DNA of 64,000 nt from Bacillota bacterium (GCA_021806205.1 JAJZXX010000176.1:1-64000), one strand, 5' to 3'. Counted from the stretch's first letter, positions 29,169 to 39,487 are shown. Numbers and translations: made by a program. Notes: generated by a model not told the origin, from the letters alone.

Positions 29169-30368
29169 GTGACCGACCCCGCACAATGGCTTGAATGGAA
29201 CGGGGCGCATCACCAGGCTACGCTGGAAAGTCACCCTGACGTCATGATTCTGGCTGCCCGCTACGGGGATGGGCATTTAAGAGCGGCTAAAGCTATCGGC
29301 TTGCAGTTGCTGCTATCCGATCCAGCGAGTAAAGTCGGGTTGTTGGACTATTACAAGTTTGTCAATCCGCGTCTCGATCAGGCCATTCGCTGGGCTTACT
29401 TAAGTTCGGTGCGGTTTATTCCGGGGATCTGGAAAAAATTCTATACGGCTACACAAAAAATTGATCCAGAATCCGCGACCCAGCAATTTCTCAATCGGGT
29501 CGGCATCGAATCATTTTATCAAGCCATTCGTCCCTACCCGCCTAAGGTAATCGTATCAACCTATCCGACGGCTGCCGGCGTGGTGTCTACGTTGAAGCGG
29601 CAAGAACGCATTGAGGCGCTCAACTATGTTGTGATGACGGATTATAGCATCCACTCGCAATGGATTCATCAGTATGTCGACTTATACTTTGTCGGAGGCC
29701 TAGATATGAAAGACGCCCTGGTAAACCGGGGCGTTCCCAAAGAGCGGGTTGTGGTGAGCGGTATCCCGGTTGATGGCCGGTTCTCTTTACCCGTCGACGA
29801 GGAGGCGGTTCGCAAAAGCCTGGGGATTGGGAATGAGCCCGTGATTTTATTTATGGGCGGTTCTTATATGCCCATTAACGAGTTTGCTCAGATCTTGTCT
29901 GACATCGACCACATGACGGTGCCGCACGCGACGGTGGTCGTCGCGGGGCGCGAGACCCGGCGGCTTCGAGTCGCTCTGGATTATCAGGCCCAAGCCACGC
30001 ACCCCATTGTCGTTCTGGGCTATGTCGACAACGTCCATGAACTGATGGGTGTGAGTAACCTGTTGGTGAGCAAGGCCGGTGGATTGACGACGACGGAGGC
30101 TTTGTGCCGGGGCCTGCCGATGTTGATCTATCGACCCATCCCCGGGCAGGAAGATGCCAATGCGGCCTATGTGGTGCGGCATAAAGCCGGTCTTTTAGCG
30201 CGAGACCATCGTGATGTCTCGGGCCTTTTGGACCATTTGTTAAACCATCCTTGGGAGTTGAAGGCTATGACGCGACAAGCCCGCTTCCTGGGACATCCCA
30301 ACGCCGCGACTCTCATCGCCGGACGCATTCGAGACGCTATGGCTGCGATGCCGGCGCATGTCCAGTAG
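29169..30368 (+). CDS. Processive diacylglycerol beta-glucosyltransferase/MGDG synthase-like glycosyltransferase
   Basis: MILAARYGDGHLRAAKAI, VSTYPTAAGVVSTLK, VILFMGGSYM, GLTTTEALCRGLPMLIYRPIPGQEDANA. Confidence 0.88.
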   Translation: MTDPAQWLEWNGAHHQATLESHPDVMILAARYGDGHLRAAKAIGLQLLLSDPASKVGLLDYYKFVNPRLDQAIRWAYLSSVRFIPGIWKKFYTATQKIDPESATQQFLNRVGIESFYQAIRPYPPKVIVSTYPTAAGVVSTLKRQERIEALNYVVMTDYSIHSQWIHQYVDLYFVGGLDMKDALVNRGVPKERVVVSGIPVDGRFSLPVDEEAVRKSLGIGNEPVILFMGGSYMPINEFAQILSDIDHMTVPHATVVVAGRETRRLRVALDYQAQATHPIVVLGYVDNVHELMGVSNLLVSKAGGLTTTEALCRGLPMLIYRPIPGQEDANAAYVVRHKAGLLARDHRDVSGLLDHLLNHPWELKAMTRQARFLGHPNAATLIAGRIRDAMAAMPAHVQ

Positions 30369-30408
30369 GTGAGCGCGCGGCACGTCGCCTGAGGAGTGAC
30401 GGAACACA

Positions 30409-31674
30409 ATGTGGTGGTTAGCCGGGCTTATTGTCGGCCTTTGGGCGGTTATGTATGCGATACCGGATGTGTGGTTTCATCATCTGCAATGGGGAGCATT
30501 TTCCGGATCGCGGGAACGACCCGAAGTGGCGTTGACATTTGACGACGGTCCGGGCCCTGATACGAACGCAATTTTGGATGAACTCAAGCATCTCGGGGTT
30601 CATGCCACATTTTTTTTGGTATCGGCACGAGCCCATTTGCAGCCGGAACTTGTGCGGCGCTTTCGTGAGGAAGGCCACGAAATCGGACTGCATATGCCCC
30701 AGCATGTGTCCGCTTATCTCATGACGCCTTGGCACAGTTACCGGCAGGTAAGAGCCGGATTGGCCCAAATTGAGGCGCTCATAGGTGCCCGACCGGTGTT
30801 TTTTAGACCGCCCTGGGGACACATGAATCTTGGAATCTGGATCGCGGTTAAGCGCTTACGGCTCACCCTGGTCTTTTGGAACATCGCGCCGGACGATTGG
30901 CGCTCGGACCGGACTTGCCAGACCATTTATCGCTATGTCGTACAACTGGCCATGCCTGGTGCCGTGGTGGTGCTGCACGATGCGGGGGGCTCCCGCACCT
31001 GCACCGTGGAGTCCTTAAGCCCCATGGTCAAAGGGCTAAGGGCGTTGGGTCTCACTCCCGTCACGTTGGGCGCGATGACTCAGGATGGGTCGTTGTTAAG
31101 GCGTCTTTGGATGTGGTGGGAACTTCGCTTTACCCGGAGTTGGAACATTCAGACCGTGCCGAACCGGGACGGTGGAGAACCATTTTTGCGAATGGGTCAC
31201 ATTATCTATCGCGGACCTGGGATACGCATTGCTAAAGACCGCGTGCTTCAATCGGGAGATCCTTTCGGCGAAATTCACTTCAGCAATATAGCGCTCGCTC
31301 AGTTTAGCGGACAAGCGATGTCTGGTTTAAAAGCACTTCATAGCGTTATGGCAGCCTTGCATGATCTGGCGGCCTGGATTCAGACCGAGCCCGAATATGG
31401 GGACGTGGTCGCGGTAGGCGGAGTGACCTTGCTCGATGCCGAACGCTCTTTAGATCGCTTAGGGTTTCAGCGGGTGCCGGTCACCGGTTGGACTAAATGG
31501 TCGATGTGGTTTTATCTGATTGTGCTGATGTCTATCTATCATGAAAGCGGCTGGAAGACTCTAAAACGCTTTTCCCGATTAAAGCCGATCCGCTTGGTGA
31601 TGGACCGGGATACGTTAATGGCGCGATATGCAAGGCCAAGAAAGTCTCTGACAAAGCCTTTGGCGCCTCGTTAA
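30409..31674 (+). CDS. Polysaccharide deacetylase (NodB domain) with YkoP-like C-terminal domain
   Basis: VALTFDDGPGPDTNAILD, ATFFLVSARA, HEIGLHM, FRPPWGH; C-terminal ~190-aa extension. Confidence 0.87.
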   Translation: MWWLAGLIVGLWAVMYAIPDVWFHHLQWGAFSGSRERPEVALTFDDGPGPDTNAILDELKHLGVHATFFLVSARAHLQPELVRRFREEGHEIGLHMPQHVSAYLMTPWHSYRQVRAGLAQIEALIGARPVFFRPPWGHMNLGIWIAVKRLRLTLVFWNIAPDDWRSDRTCQTIYRYVVQLAMPGAVVVLHDAGGSRTCTVESLSPMVKGLRALGLTPVTLGAMTQDGSLLRRLWMWWELRFTRSWNIQTVPNRDGGEPFLRMGHIIYRGPGIRIAKDRVLQSGDPFGEIHFSNIALAQFSGQAMSGLKALHSVMAALHDLAAWIQTEPEYGDVVAVGGVTLLDAERSLDRLGFQRVPVTGWTKWSMWFYLIVLMSIYHESGWKTLKRFSRLKPIRLVMDRDTLMARYARPRKSLTKPLAPR

Positions 31675-31967
31675 CGAAGGCCCGGTTCATGATCCCATCC
31701 CGGGTTGAGGGTCTGAATGACGGCGTCGCGAAACGCCGGATCATCGCGGACCATTTGGCGAATCACCTCTAATAAGGTCTTTTGAAAGTAACTGCCCTTG
31801 GCGTCGTCGGGGCGAAGCCACGACAAAAGAAAGTCTGCCATGACTTCGGAAATTAAAGCCTCGCCTTGGTCGGTCCGAAAGAACCGGTGCAGCCATTGTT
31901 CAATATGCGGTTCCAAGACGGCTTCAATGCGTTCCTCAATGTGATGGTTCAACCGGTCGCGAATCAT
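31671..31967 (-). CDS. Hypothetical helical protein (98 aa)
   Basis: ATG at 31967 preceded by ttggaggttttttATG (GGAGG ribosome binding site); MIRDRLNHHIEERIEAVLEPHIEQWLHRFF. Confidence 0.65.
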   Translation of the reverse strand: MIRDRLNHHIEERIEAVLEPHIEQWLHRFFRTDQGEALISEVMADFLLSWLRPDDAKGSYFQKTLLEVIRQMVRDDPAFRDAVIQTLNPGWDHEPGLR

Positions 31968-32109
31968 AAAAAACCTCCAAATAGGCGGGCGTTGGTGGTA
32001 AATAGTGGGTGACCCGAGGCTCCATCCTATGATACCATAGATGGGCACGAGACTGAATATTCGACATAGTTCGGGAAGGGACCGAATTAACCCCTGGGAG
32101 GAATGTCTG

Positions 32110-32634
32110 ATGAACGACTCCAAGGTTACCATTAATTTGAGCGTAAACGGTCAGGACACCACCGTGCGGGTACCGAGTCGCACCTTGTTGTCCGAGTTGC
32201 TGCGCGACACGTTAGGGTTAACAGGGACCCACGTGGGGTGTGACACGTCGCAATGCGGCGTGTGTACCGTATGGATGGATGGATTGGCCGTAAAGTCCTG
32301 CACGATTTTGGCGGCTCAGGCGGACCAATCGGCGGTGGTTACGGTCGAAGGGCTAGCCCGCGGCATAACGCTTCATCCGGTTCAGCGCGCCTTTCAAGCT
32401 GAACATGGTTTACAGTGCGGGTTTTGCACCCCAGGCGCCATGATGTTGGCCGCATGGTATATTCAGCATCATCACGAGACGTCCGAAACGGCCATTCGCG
32501 AGGCCTTAGACGGACTGATTTGCCGCTGCACCGGATACGAAAACATTGTACGGTCCGTACAGCGGGCACTGGCCTTCCAACAGGAAGATGAAACACCCGT
32601 TGCGGCGGGTCGAGAGGAGGAAGTATCCTCATGA
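32110..32634 (+). CDS. coxS: Molybdenum hydroxylase small [2Fe-2S] subunit (CoxS-like)
   Basis: GCDTSQCGVCTV, KSCTILA, QCGFCTPGAMM, GLICRCTGYENI. Confidence 0.95.
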   Translation: MNDSKVTINLSVNGQDTTVRVPSRTLLSELLRDTLGLTGTHVGCDTSQCGVCTVWMDGLAVKSCTILAAQADQSAVVTVEGLARGITLHPVQRAFQAEHGLQCGFCTPGAMMLAAWYIQHHHETSETAIREALDGLICRCTGYENIVRSVQRALAFQQEDETPVAAGREEEVSS

Positions 32635-34991
32635 GTCGTAAGTTATGGGGCGAAAATGTGGCCCGCCGCGAAGATATACGACTAGTCCAGGGCCAAGGTC
32701 AGTTTACCGATGACAGAGTCTTGCCCGGTATGCTCTATGCGGCTATATTGCGCAGTCCACACGCCCACGCTAAAATTCGCCAGATCGATGTTGCGTCCGC
32801 GCAGAAAATGCCCGGTGTAATCAAGGTCTATACGGGATCGATGGTGAGCGGGCACCTAGGGACTATCCCTACGGCTTGGATCCCCCCGGACTCTCAACTG
32901 AAAATGGTTCCTCATCCTCCGTTGGCGGTGGATCGCGTGCGGTATGTCGGCGAAGCGGTCGCCCTAGTGGTGGCTCAGGATCCTTACCAGGCCGAAGAGG
33001 CGCTTTACAGGATTCTTGTCGATTACGAACCGCTCCCTGCCATAAGCGACCCCGTACAGGCGCTCGAGTCGTCCAGCCCGCGTCTGCATGAAGAGGCGCC
33101 AGAAAATGTGGCTCTGCATTGGAAAGTGGGCACGGACACCGACGAGGTTTTTTCCGGGGCCGATGTCGTGGTGCGTCAGACCTTTCGTCAGCAACGCCTC
33201 ATACCCAATCCTATGGAGCCGCGCTCCGCGCTGGTACAATACAATAGCGCCACCGGTGACATGACGGCTTGGCTGACGACGCAAAACCCCCACATTCACC
33301 GGTTTCTCATGTCGGGAATCTTGGGCATCCCGGAACATAAATTGCGAGTAATCGCCCAGGATGTCGGGGGAGGATTCGGGAGTAAAATCGCTTGCTACGC
33401 GGATGAAGTGCTTACCGCGTTCGCGGCCCGGGATCTCATGCGTCCCGTCAAGTGGACCGAAAGCCGCTCGGAGCACTTTGTGGCCACGACTCACGGGCGG
33501 GATCATTACGATGAAGTGGAATTGGCAGGCACAAAAGCGGGACGGGTCTTGGCCGTGCGTGTGAAGACCTACGCGAATATGGGGGCGTATCTGTCGACAG
33601 CGGGACCCGGAGTGCCCACGATTCTCTTTGGGCTCATCGTCAATGGGGCCTATGACATCGCCCAGGCGTCGGCGGAAGTCTATGGGGTCTTCACCAACAC
33701 CACGCCGGTTGATGCCTACCGGGGGGCAGGTCGGCCTGAGGCGACTTTTCTGATCGAGCGCATCATGGATGTCTATGCCCGAGAAATCGGCATGGATCCG
33801 GTGGAACTGCGACGCATCAATCTGATCAAAAAAGAGCAATTTCCTTACACCAACCCGTTTGGGATTGTCTACGATAGTGGGGACTACCACCAGACTCTAG
33901 ACCTGGCCCTTAAGACGTTGGATTACGCCAGTTTGCGGCAAGAGCGGGAAGCCTTGCGGCGTCAGCACAAGTACATGGGGGTCGGCTTTAGCACCTATGT
34001 GGAGATGTGTGGACTGGGTCCGTCGCAAGTGGCGGGAGCCGTGGGATTCCAAGGCGGCTTGTGGGAAAGCGCGACCATTCGGCTGCATCCCACCGGTAAA
34101 GCGACCGTATTGACGGGGGCGTCCCCCCACGGGCAGGGGGAAGAGACCACCTTTGGCCAGATTGTGGCGGATCGCCTGGGCATTCCCCTCGAGGATATCG
34201 ACGTGGTCCATGGCGATACCGATCGGGTCTCTATGGGGTGGGGTACTTATGGTTCCCGGAGCACAGCCGTCGGAGGGGGGGCCTTAGCGAAGGCGGCCGA
34301 CCGCATTGTGGAGAAGGCCAAAATCATTGCGGCCCACATGCTGGAAGTTCCGGTGGGGGCCGTGCAATATGACGCGGGCCAATTTTATCCCGAAGGCAGC
34401 CGCGAACGGGCGGTCGGGATACAAGATGTGACTTTGCAGGCCCATCTTGGCTGGAACCTTCCCGAAGGGGTAGAGCCGGGCATGGAAGTGAGCGCATTTT
34501 ATGATCCGACCAACTTTACGTATCCGTTTGGGACGCACGTGGCGGTCGTCTCGGTGGATCCGGACACCGGTGAGGTCAAACTCTTGCGCTACCTGGCCGT
34601 GGATGATTGCGGACCCGCGATCAATCCGATGATCGTGGAAGGGCAAGTCCATGGGGGGGTGGTTCAAGGCGTTGGGCAGGCGTTGTACGAGGGCGCCGTT
34701 TATGATGGCGACGGCCAACTGGTGAGTGGTTCGTTCATGGATTATGCCATGCCTAAGGCCCGTTTCTTTCCACGGCTTGAGACCCAGCGCACCGAAACCC
34801 CATCGCCTCACAATCCTTTAGGGGTGAAGGGCGTCGGCGAGACCGGCACCATAGCATCGACGCCAGCGGTGGTTAATGCGGTGATGGACGCGCTTTCCAG
34901 TTTTGGCGTGGTGAATTTGGACATGCCGCTCACGCCGCCCAAGGTGTGGCAAGCCATCCAAACGTCGATGGCAAAGGGGGGACCATCATGA
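32631..34991 (+). CDS. coxL: Molybdenum hydroxylase large subunit, form II CoxL-like
   Basis: DVGGGFGSK, AYRGAGRPEATFLIERIMD, VKGVGETGTIASTPAVVNAV. Confidence 0.93.
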   Translation: MSRKLWGENVARREDIRLVQGQGQFTDDRVLPGMLYAAILRSPHAHAKIRQIDVASAQKMPGVIKVYTGSMVSGHLGTIPTAWIPPDSQLKMVPHPPLAVDRVRYVGEAVALVVAQDPYQAEEALYRILVDYEPLPAISDPVQALESSSPRLHEEAPENVALHWKVGTDTDEVFSGADVVVRQTFRQQRLIPNPMEPRSALVQYNSATGDMTAWLTTQNPHIHRFLMSGILGIPEHKLRVIAQDVGGGFGSKIACYADEVLTAFAARDLMRPVKWTESRSEHFVATTHGRDHYDEVELAGTKAGRVLAVRVKTYANMGAYLSTAGPGVPTILFGLIVNGAYDIAQASAEVYGVFTNTTPVDAYRGAGRPEATFLIERIMDVYAREIGMDPVELRRINLIKKEQFPYTNPFGIVYDSGDYHQTLDLALKTLDYASLRQEREALRRQHKYMGVGFSTYVEMCGLGPSQVAGAVGFQGGLWESATIRLHPTGKATVLTGASPHGQGEETTFGQIVADRLGIPLEDIDVVHGDTDRVSMGWGTYGSRSTAVGGGALAKAADRIVEKAKIIAAHMLEVPVGAVQYDAGQFYPEGSRERAVGIQDVTLQAHLGWNLPEGVEPGMEVSAFYDPTNFTYPFGTHVAVVSVDPDTGEVKLLRYLAVDDCGPAINPMIVEGQVHGGVVQGVGQALYEGAVYDGDGQLVSGSFMDYAMPKARFFPRLETQRTETPSPHNPLGVKGVGETGTIASTPAVVNAVMDALSSFGVVNLDMPLTPPKVWQAIQTSMAKGGPS

Positions 34992-35845
34992 TTGCAGCGG
35001 AAATCGGCTACGAAAGGGCTAAGACTATTGAGGAGGCTCTGTCGCTTTTGAGCCAGGACGTTGATGCCAAACTTCTGTCCGGGGGACATAGCCTGGTGCC
35101 TCTCATGAAGCTAAGACTGGCCCAGCCGTCCACACTGATTGACGTGTCGAAGATTCCGGAGTTGCGGACGTTGGATGTGGAGTCAGAGCGCATTACCATA
35201 GGCGCCGGCGTCCGCTATTTTGAGCTCTTGGGCGACACCCGCCTTGAAGAATTAATGCCGGTGATAGCGCAAGCAACATCGGTGATTGCCGATCCCCAGG
35301 TGCGTCATCGGGGGACGATTGGCGGGGCGGCCGTTCACGCCGATCCCACGTCAGATCTCGCAGCCGTGTTTTTGGCACTGGAAGCCCGCTTTCACATTCG
35401 GTCCGCCGCGGGCCGGCGGATTGTCCCGATTGAGGACTGGTACCTAGCGCCTCTGACCTCGGCCTTGGAACGCGACGAGATGCTGGTGGCCGTGGAGTTT
35501 CCCCGGCCGATTCCCCGCCGCCAGGCTTATGTGAAGTTTAGCCATCCCGCTTCGGGCTATGCTTTGGCCGGGGTTGCGGCGATTATGGACCTAACTCAGC
35601 ACGGGCTAGTGCAAGGGGCCGGGATTGCGGTGACCGGGGCGGCCACCATGCCCTTTAGGGCATCGACAGCCGAGGCCTGGCTGCAAGGCCGCCCACTCAA
35701 TGCGGAGAGTGTCGCGATGGCGGCTCAAGTCGGGGCGGATGATGGTACGTATGATGCAGACGACGGGCAATACCCAGCCGTTTACCGAAAAAATCTGGCG
35801 CGCGTGATGCTAGCGCGGGCACTCGAAAAACTAGCGCCGCAATAA
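34988..35845 (+). CDS. coxM: Molybdenum hydroxylase FAD-binding medium subunit (CoxM-like)
   Basis: LSGGHSLVPLMKLRLAQPSTLIDVSKI, RHRGTIGGAAVHADPTSDLAAVFLAL. Confidence 0.95.
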   Translation: MIAAEIGYERAKTIEEALSLLSQDVDAKLLSGGHSLVPLMKLRLAQPSTLIDVSKIPELRTLDVESERITIGAGVRYFELLGDTRLEELMPVIAQATSVIADPQVRHRGTIGGAAVHADPTSDLAAVFLALEARFHIRSAAGRRIVPIEDWYLAPLTSALERDEMLVAVEFPRPIPRRQAYVKFSHPASGYALAGVAAIMDLTQHGLVQGAGIAVTGAATMPFRASTAEAWLQGRPLNAESVAMAAQVGADDGTYDADDGQYPAVYRKNLARVMLARALEKLAPQ

Positions 35846-35855
35846 TCGATGGGGG

Positions 35856-35880
35856 GCGCCGACTCTTCTGGGGTCGGCGC
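35856..35880 (+). other. Intercistronic hairpin between coxM and coxD
   Basis: GCGCCGAC-tcttctggg-GTCGGCGC, 8-bp perfect stem, no U-tract. Confidence 0.6.
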
Positions 35881-35911
35881 TTGCCAATATAGGGGGTGTG
35901 TTGGAGAGTCC

Positions 35912-36826
35912 ATGCGGCATTCCTTTAGTAATCCCGATGAACTTTTGCGTCGTTTAGACGCTCATGACTACCTGGCCGACACGGGATTAGCCACCGCACT
36001 GTTCTTGGCACTCGTCTTGGAACGGCCCCTCTTGCTGGAGGGCGAACCGGGCGTCGGCAAGACCGAGTTGGCCAAAGTGATGAGTGTGGTATTGGGTCGT
36101 CCGCTGATTCGCTTGCAGTGCTATTACGGAATTGACATCAAGTCTGCGGTGTACGATTGGAATTACGCCCGGCAAATGCTGCACATTAGGTTGGCGGAAG
36201 CCCATCAGTCACCCAGTGAGCTGGAAAAAGACATTTACTCCAGCGATTTTCTCGTCAAACGGCCGCTGCTGACGGCGATTTCATCCCATCCCGCGCCGGT
36301 GCTTTTGATTGACGAAGTCGACCGGACCGACGAAGCCTTTGAGGCGCTGCTTTTGGAGTTTTTAGGGGAGTTTCAGGTCAGCATCCCGGAAATCGGTCCA
36401 TTTGCTGCCAAAGAATTGCCATTGGTGATTTTGACCTCAAACCGCACCCGGGATATCCATGACGCCTTAAGACGGCGGTGCCTTTACTATTGGATTGACT
36501 ATCCCGATCCGACACGGGAATTCGCCATATTGACGCGTCGCCATCCCGATCTGGGCCGTGAGCTGGTGCGCCACGTGGTGACGTTTGTGGGCGAACTGCG
36601 CCGTCAGCCTTTGGTCAAAAGGCCGGGTTTGGCCGAAAGCCTGGAGTGGCTCAACGCTCTTTCGGCCTTGACCACCCGGGAATTATCGCTATCGGTTGTG
36701 GACAAGACGCTGGGGCTTTTGCTGAAATACTATGACGATATTGACTTGATGCGCCGTCAATCCCCGGATGGCATACCCCTGGCGGAAGAATTGTTAAAGA
36801 AAGGCGTAGCTCGTGGCGACGGCTGA
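35912..36826 (+). CDS. coxD: MoxR-type AAA+ ATPase (CoxD-like)
   Basis: LLEGEPGVGKTELAKVMS, VLLIDEVDRTDEAFEALLLEFL, LTSNRTRDIHDALRRRC. Confidence 0.93.
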   Translation: MRHSFSNPDELLRRLDAHDYLADTGLATALFLALVLERPLLLEGEPGVGKTELAKVMSVVLGRPLIRLQCYYGIDIKSAVYDWNYARQMLHIRLAEAHQSPSELEKDIYSSDFLVKRPLLTAISSHPAPVLLIDEVDRTDEAFEALLLEFLGEFQVSIPEIGPFAAKELPLVILTSNRTRDIHDALRRRCLYYWIDYPDPTREFAILTRRHPDLGRELVRHVVTFVGELRRQPLVKRPGLAESLEWLNALSALTTRELSLSVVDKTLGLLLKYYDDIDLMRRQSPDGIPLAEELLKKGVARGDG

Positions 36827-37967
36827 TGCCCAGGTTCTCATCAAAAATCTCAGAAGTTTACTTAGAGGGCTAAGGCGTCTAGGCCTTATCTTGGGCCACG
36901 CCGATCTCAGCGCCGCTGTGGAGGCTTTGACGGTGAGCCGTGCCCAGGATATGGACTCCTTTTATGCGGTATTGGTGGTGCTTTGGTGCAAAACCCCCCA
37001 GGAAATTGAGCTCATGAGCCAGGCCTTTATCCAGTGGGTATTGTTGCTGAGCCGACCCGATGGGGGCCCCTTGTCTGAACACACGCTTCTAGCGGCACTG
37101 GCTGAACGGCATGGAAAACAAAGGGGCGCGGCGCATCCGTCCTGGTGGTCAGACTCCCAGGAGACTTTCACCGACCGATCGGGTTCTCTCGTGCTCACCC
37201 AAGGGGCAAGCCGGTCGGAGGTGTTGCAGCACGAGCCGCTGGACCGGTTGACTGACGAAGAGATTGCTTGGCTCATCACCTGGTATCGACCCCGAAAGCC
37301 TCTCATGATGCAGGCGTATATGGTGCACAAATCGGACAACGGCCGGTTTTTCAGCCCCTCGTTTACCATTCGGTATGGGCGTGAAGGATCCGAATGGGTC
37401 CGGATGCACTTTGACGACCGCACGAATGAGCCGTTACGCCTGACGGTGCTAATAGACATGAGTGGTTCCATGGCGGCCTTCCATCGGCCCCTCTTGCAGT
37501 TTATGCATGCGATGATGCGCCATCAGCGGGGCCTGTCGGTCTATGCATTTTCTACCAGACTGACCTCGTTGACACGTTCCTTGCGACACTTTTATGTGGA
37601 ACGGGCCTTAGAAGACGCCTCGGCTTTGGTGGTTGATCGCGGAGGGGGCACCCGGATTGCCGAAAGTGTCGAATCGCTCTGGCGTCGCGAACGGGGTCGC
37701 GGGTTAACCGCCCGCTCGACGGTGGTCTTGGTGTCGGATGGGTTTGAAGATGGTGACGGTCAGCTCTTGCGGCGCTGGAGTGCCCGTCTGGAGCACTATG
37801 TCAGCGGCCGGTTCTACTGGTGGAACCCGTATTCCCTGGAAGACCCGAAAACCTCAGCCGTTCCGTCAGTTCAAGCGCTGGCGGCGCATGCGGTCTACAC
37901 CGGGATTGCCAATTTTCAGGCGCTAAGCCGGGCGTGGTCCCAACTCGATCGCCCGAGCGCGTTATAA
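36813..37967 (+). CDS. coxE: VWA-domain protein (CoxE-like)
   Basis: LTVLIDMSGSMAAFHRPLLQFMHAM MIDAS-like DMSGS, VVLVSDGFEDGD. Confidence 0.92.
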   Translation: MATADAQVLIKNLRSLLRGLRRLGLILGHADLSAAVEALTVSRAQDMDSFYAVLVVLWCKTPQEIELMSQAFIQWVLLLSRPDGGPLSEHTLLAALAERHGKQRGAAHPSWWSDSQETFTDRSGSLVLTQGASRSEVLQHEPLDRLTDEEIAWLITWYRPRKPLMMQAYMVHKSDNGRFFSPSFTIRYGREGSEWVRMHFDDRTNEPLRLTVLIDMSGSMAAFHRPLLQFMHAMMRHQRGLSVYAFSTRLTSLTRSLRHFYVERALEDASALVVDRGGGTRIAESVESLWRRERGRGLTARSTVVLVSDGFEDGDGQLLRRWSARLEHYVSGRFYWWNPYSLEDPKTSAVPSVQALAAHAVYTGIANFQALSRAWSQLDRPSAL

Positions 37968-37999
37968 TGTCACTAGTATGGTCACGAAAGGTAGGGACA

Positions 38000-38443
38000 A
38001 TGATGGAACTCAAGGGCCGTAAGGTGATTGAAGCGAGTCCCGAAGTTTGTTTTCGGTTGTTGAGGGATCCGGATGTTTTAGTGCGGACCATGCCTGGATT
38101 AAAGGAGCTGGAACCTCAGGAAGATGGTACATATCGTGCTGTCATGGAAATGGGCGTGGGCGCCATTAAGGGACGGTATGCGGGTCGGCTCTCCATGGAG
38201 GACGTGGTGGACAACACCTCCTATCGACTGGTGATGGATGGTCAGGGACCCGGCGGGTTTGTCAATGTGAATTTAATGGTCCAGTTTAATAGCCAGGAAC
38301 CCGGATGCGAAATCCAGTACGAAGGCGAGGCCAAGGTCGGAGGGACGGTGGCCGGGGTAGGCCAACGCATGTTGGGCGGTGTCTCTACCTTCATCATGAA
38401 CCAGTTTTTCGACAAAGTGGCCAAAGAGGCCCAACAGCAGTAA
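38000..38443 (+). CDS. coxG: SRPBCC-domain CoxG-like protein
   Basis: MELKGRKVIEASPEVCFRLLRDPDVLVRTMPGLKELE, GTVAGVGQRMLGG. Confidence 0.92.
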   Translation: MMELKGRKVIEASPEVCFRLLRDPDVLVRTMPGLKELEPQEDGTYRAVMEMGVGAIKGRYAGRLSMEDVVDNTSYRLVMDGQGPGGFVNVNLMVQFNSQEPGCEIQYEGEAKVGGTVAGVGQRMLGGVSTFIMNQFFDKVAKEAQQQ

Positions 38444-38464
38444 TCGACACGGGAGGGGGATCGC

Positions 38465-39487
38465 ATGTCTTCGATTCGTGAAGTGCGGCTTATGCTACAA
38501 ACGGCCCAGATCTGGGAAGAGGAGGGGAATCGTCTGGCCCTGTTGACGCTCGTCAACGTTAAGGGGTCGGCCTATCGACGGCCCGGGGCCAAAATGGTGA
38601 TGGCGTCTCATGGCCGTATGCAAGGGACACTGAGTGGGGGGTGCCTGGAGGGGGATCTGTTTTTGCATGCGGAACGGGCCATGAATGAAGGGACGCCGCT
38701 TCTTTGCCGGTACGACTTGACCGAAGATGAAATGTGGGGACTCGGGATTGGGTGTAAGGGACAGGTGGAGATCTGGATTGAGCCCCTGTCCATGACCGAT
38801 CCATTTTGGAAAGGGTTGTCTCAAGCGGTGACTCAGGATCAGCCGGTCATTTGGGGAGGTGAAGTACCCCTGGGGACCCGCTTTTTTGCGCCGGAGCGTG
38901 CCTTGTGGCAAGTGTCGGGCGAAAAGCCGATACCATTTGGGTGGGATGAAGTGGAATCTTACGGTTCGACGGGGGTGTCTGAAGGGTTTTGGTGGGACGT
39001 GATGCGTCCACCCGAACGTTTGATTATCGCCGGGGCCGGACATGACGCCAGGCCGGTTGCCAAGTTGGCTCAAGCGGCGGGATTTGACGTGGTCGTGCTT
39101 GACCCGCGCGATCTGGTGAATACCGATGAACACTTCCCCGGTACGGTGCATTTGGTCAAGAGCGCTCTTGAGGCGCGTGACGACGAGGTCCGCGACAGCA
39201 TGTGGGTCATCATGAACCACCATCAACGGCGCGATGAAGAAGCGCTCCAACAGGCGAGCCGCAGCCGGCCCCGTTTTGTGGGGGTGCTGGGTCCGCGCGC
39301 ACGAACCGAAGAGATGATCGCACATACCAAGTTGGCGCCCGGATTGCCACTTTATAGTCCGGTGGGCTTGGATCTTGGGGCAGAGAGTCCGGACGAAGTG
39401 GCCATCAGCATCGTATCGGAACTCATGGTCGCCCGCGCCCATACCGAGGGGGGATCGCTCAATGGCCAGGACCGGATCCACCGCTGA
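38465..39487 (+). CDS. XdhC/CoxF family molybdenum hydroxylase maturation protein
   Basis: ALLTLVNVKGSAYRRPGAKMVM, GTLSGGCLEGDL, LIIAGAGHDARPVAKLAQAAGFDVVVLDPR. Confidence 0.93.
   Translation: MSSIREVRLMLQTAQIWEEEGNRLALLTLVNVKGSAYRRPGAKMVMASHGRMQGTLSGGCLEGDLFLHAERAMNEGTPLLCRYDLTEDEMWGLGIGCKGQVEIWIEPLSMTDPFWKGLSQAVTQDQPVIWGGEVPLGTRFFAPERALWQVSGEKPIPFGWDEVESYGSTGVSEGFWWDVMRPPERLIIAGAGHDARPVAKLAQAAGFDVVVLDPRDLVNTDEHFPGTVHLVKSALEARDDEVRDSMWVIMNHHQRRDEEALQQASRSRPRFVGVLGPRARTEEMIAHTKLAPGLPLYSPVGLDLGAESPDEVAISIVSELMVARAHTEGGSLNGQDRIHR

Noticed and set aside
30606-30620. T8 run in the polysaccharide deacetylase gene as a possible slippage site
   Set aside because: It encodes the conserved HATFFLVSA motif in frame; no evidence for functional frameshifting.
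32964-33890. 308-aa minus-strand ORF
   Set aside because: Antisense to coxL; no domain signature.
38495-39481. 328-aa minus-strand ORF
   Set aside because: Antisense shadow of the clear xdhC-family gene; no recognisable domain and H/P/R-rich composition typical of antisense frames.
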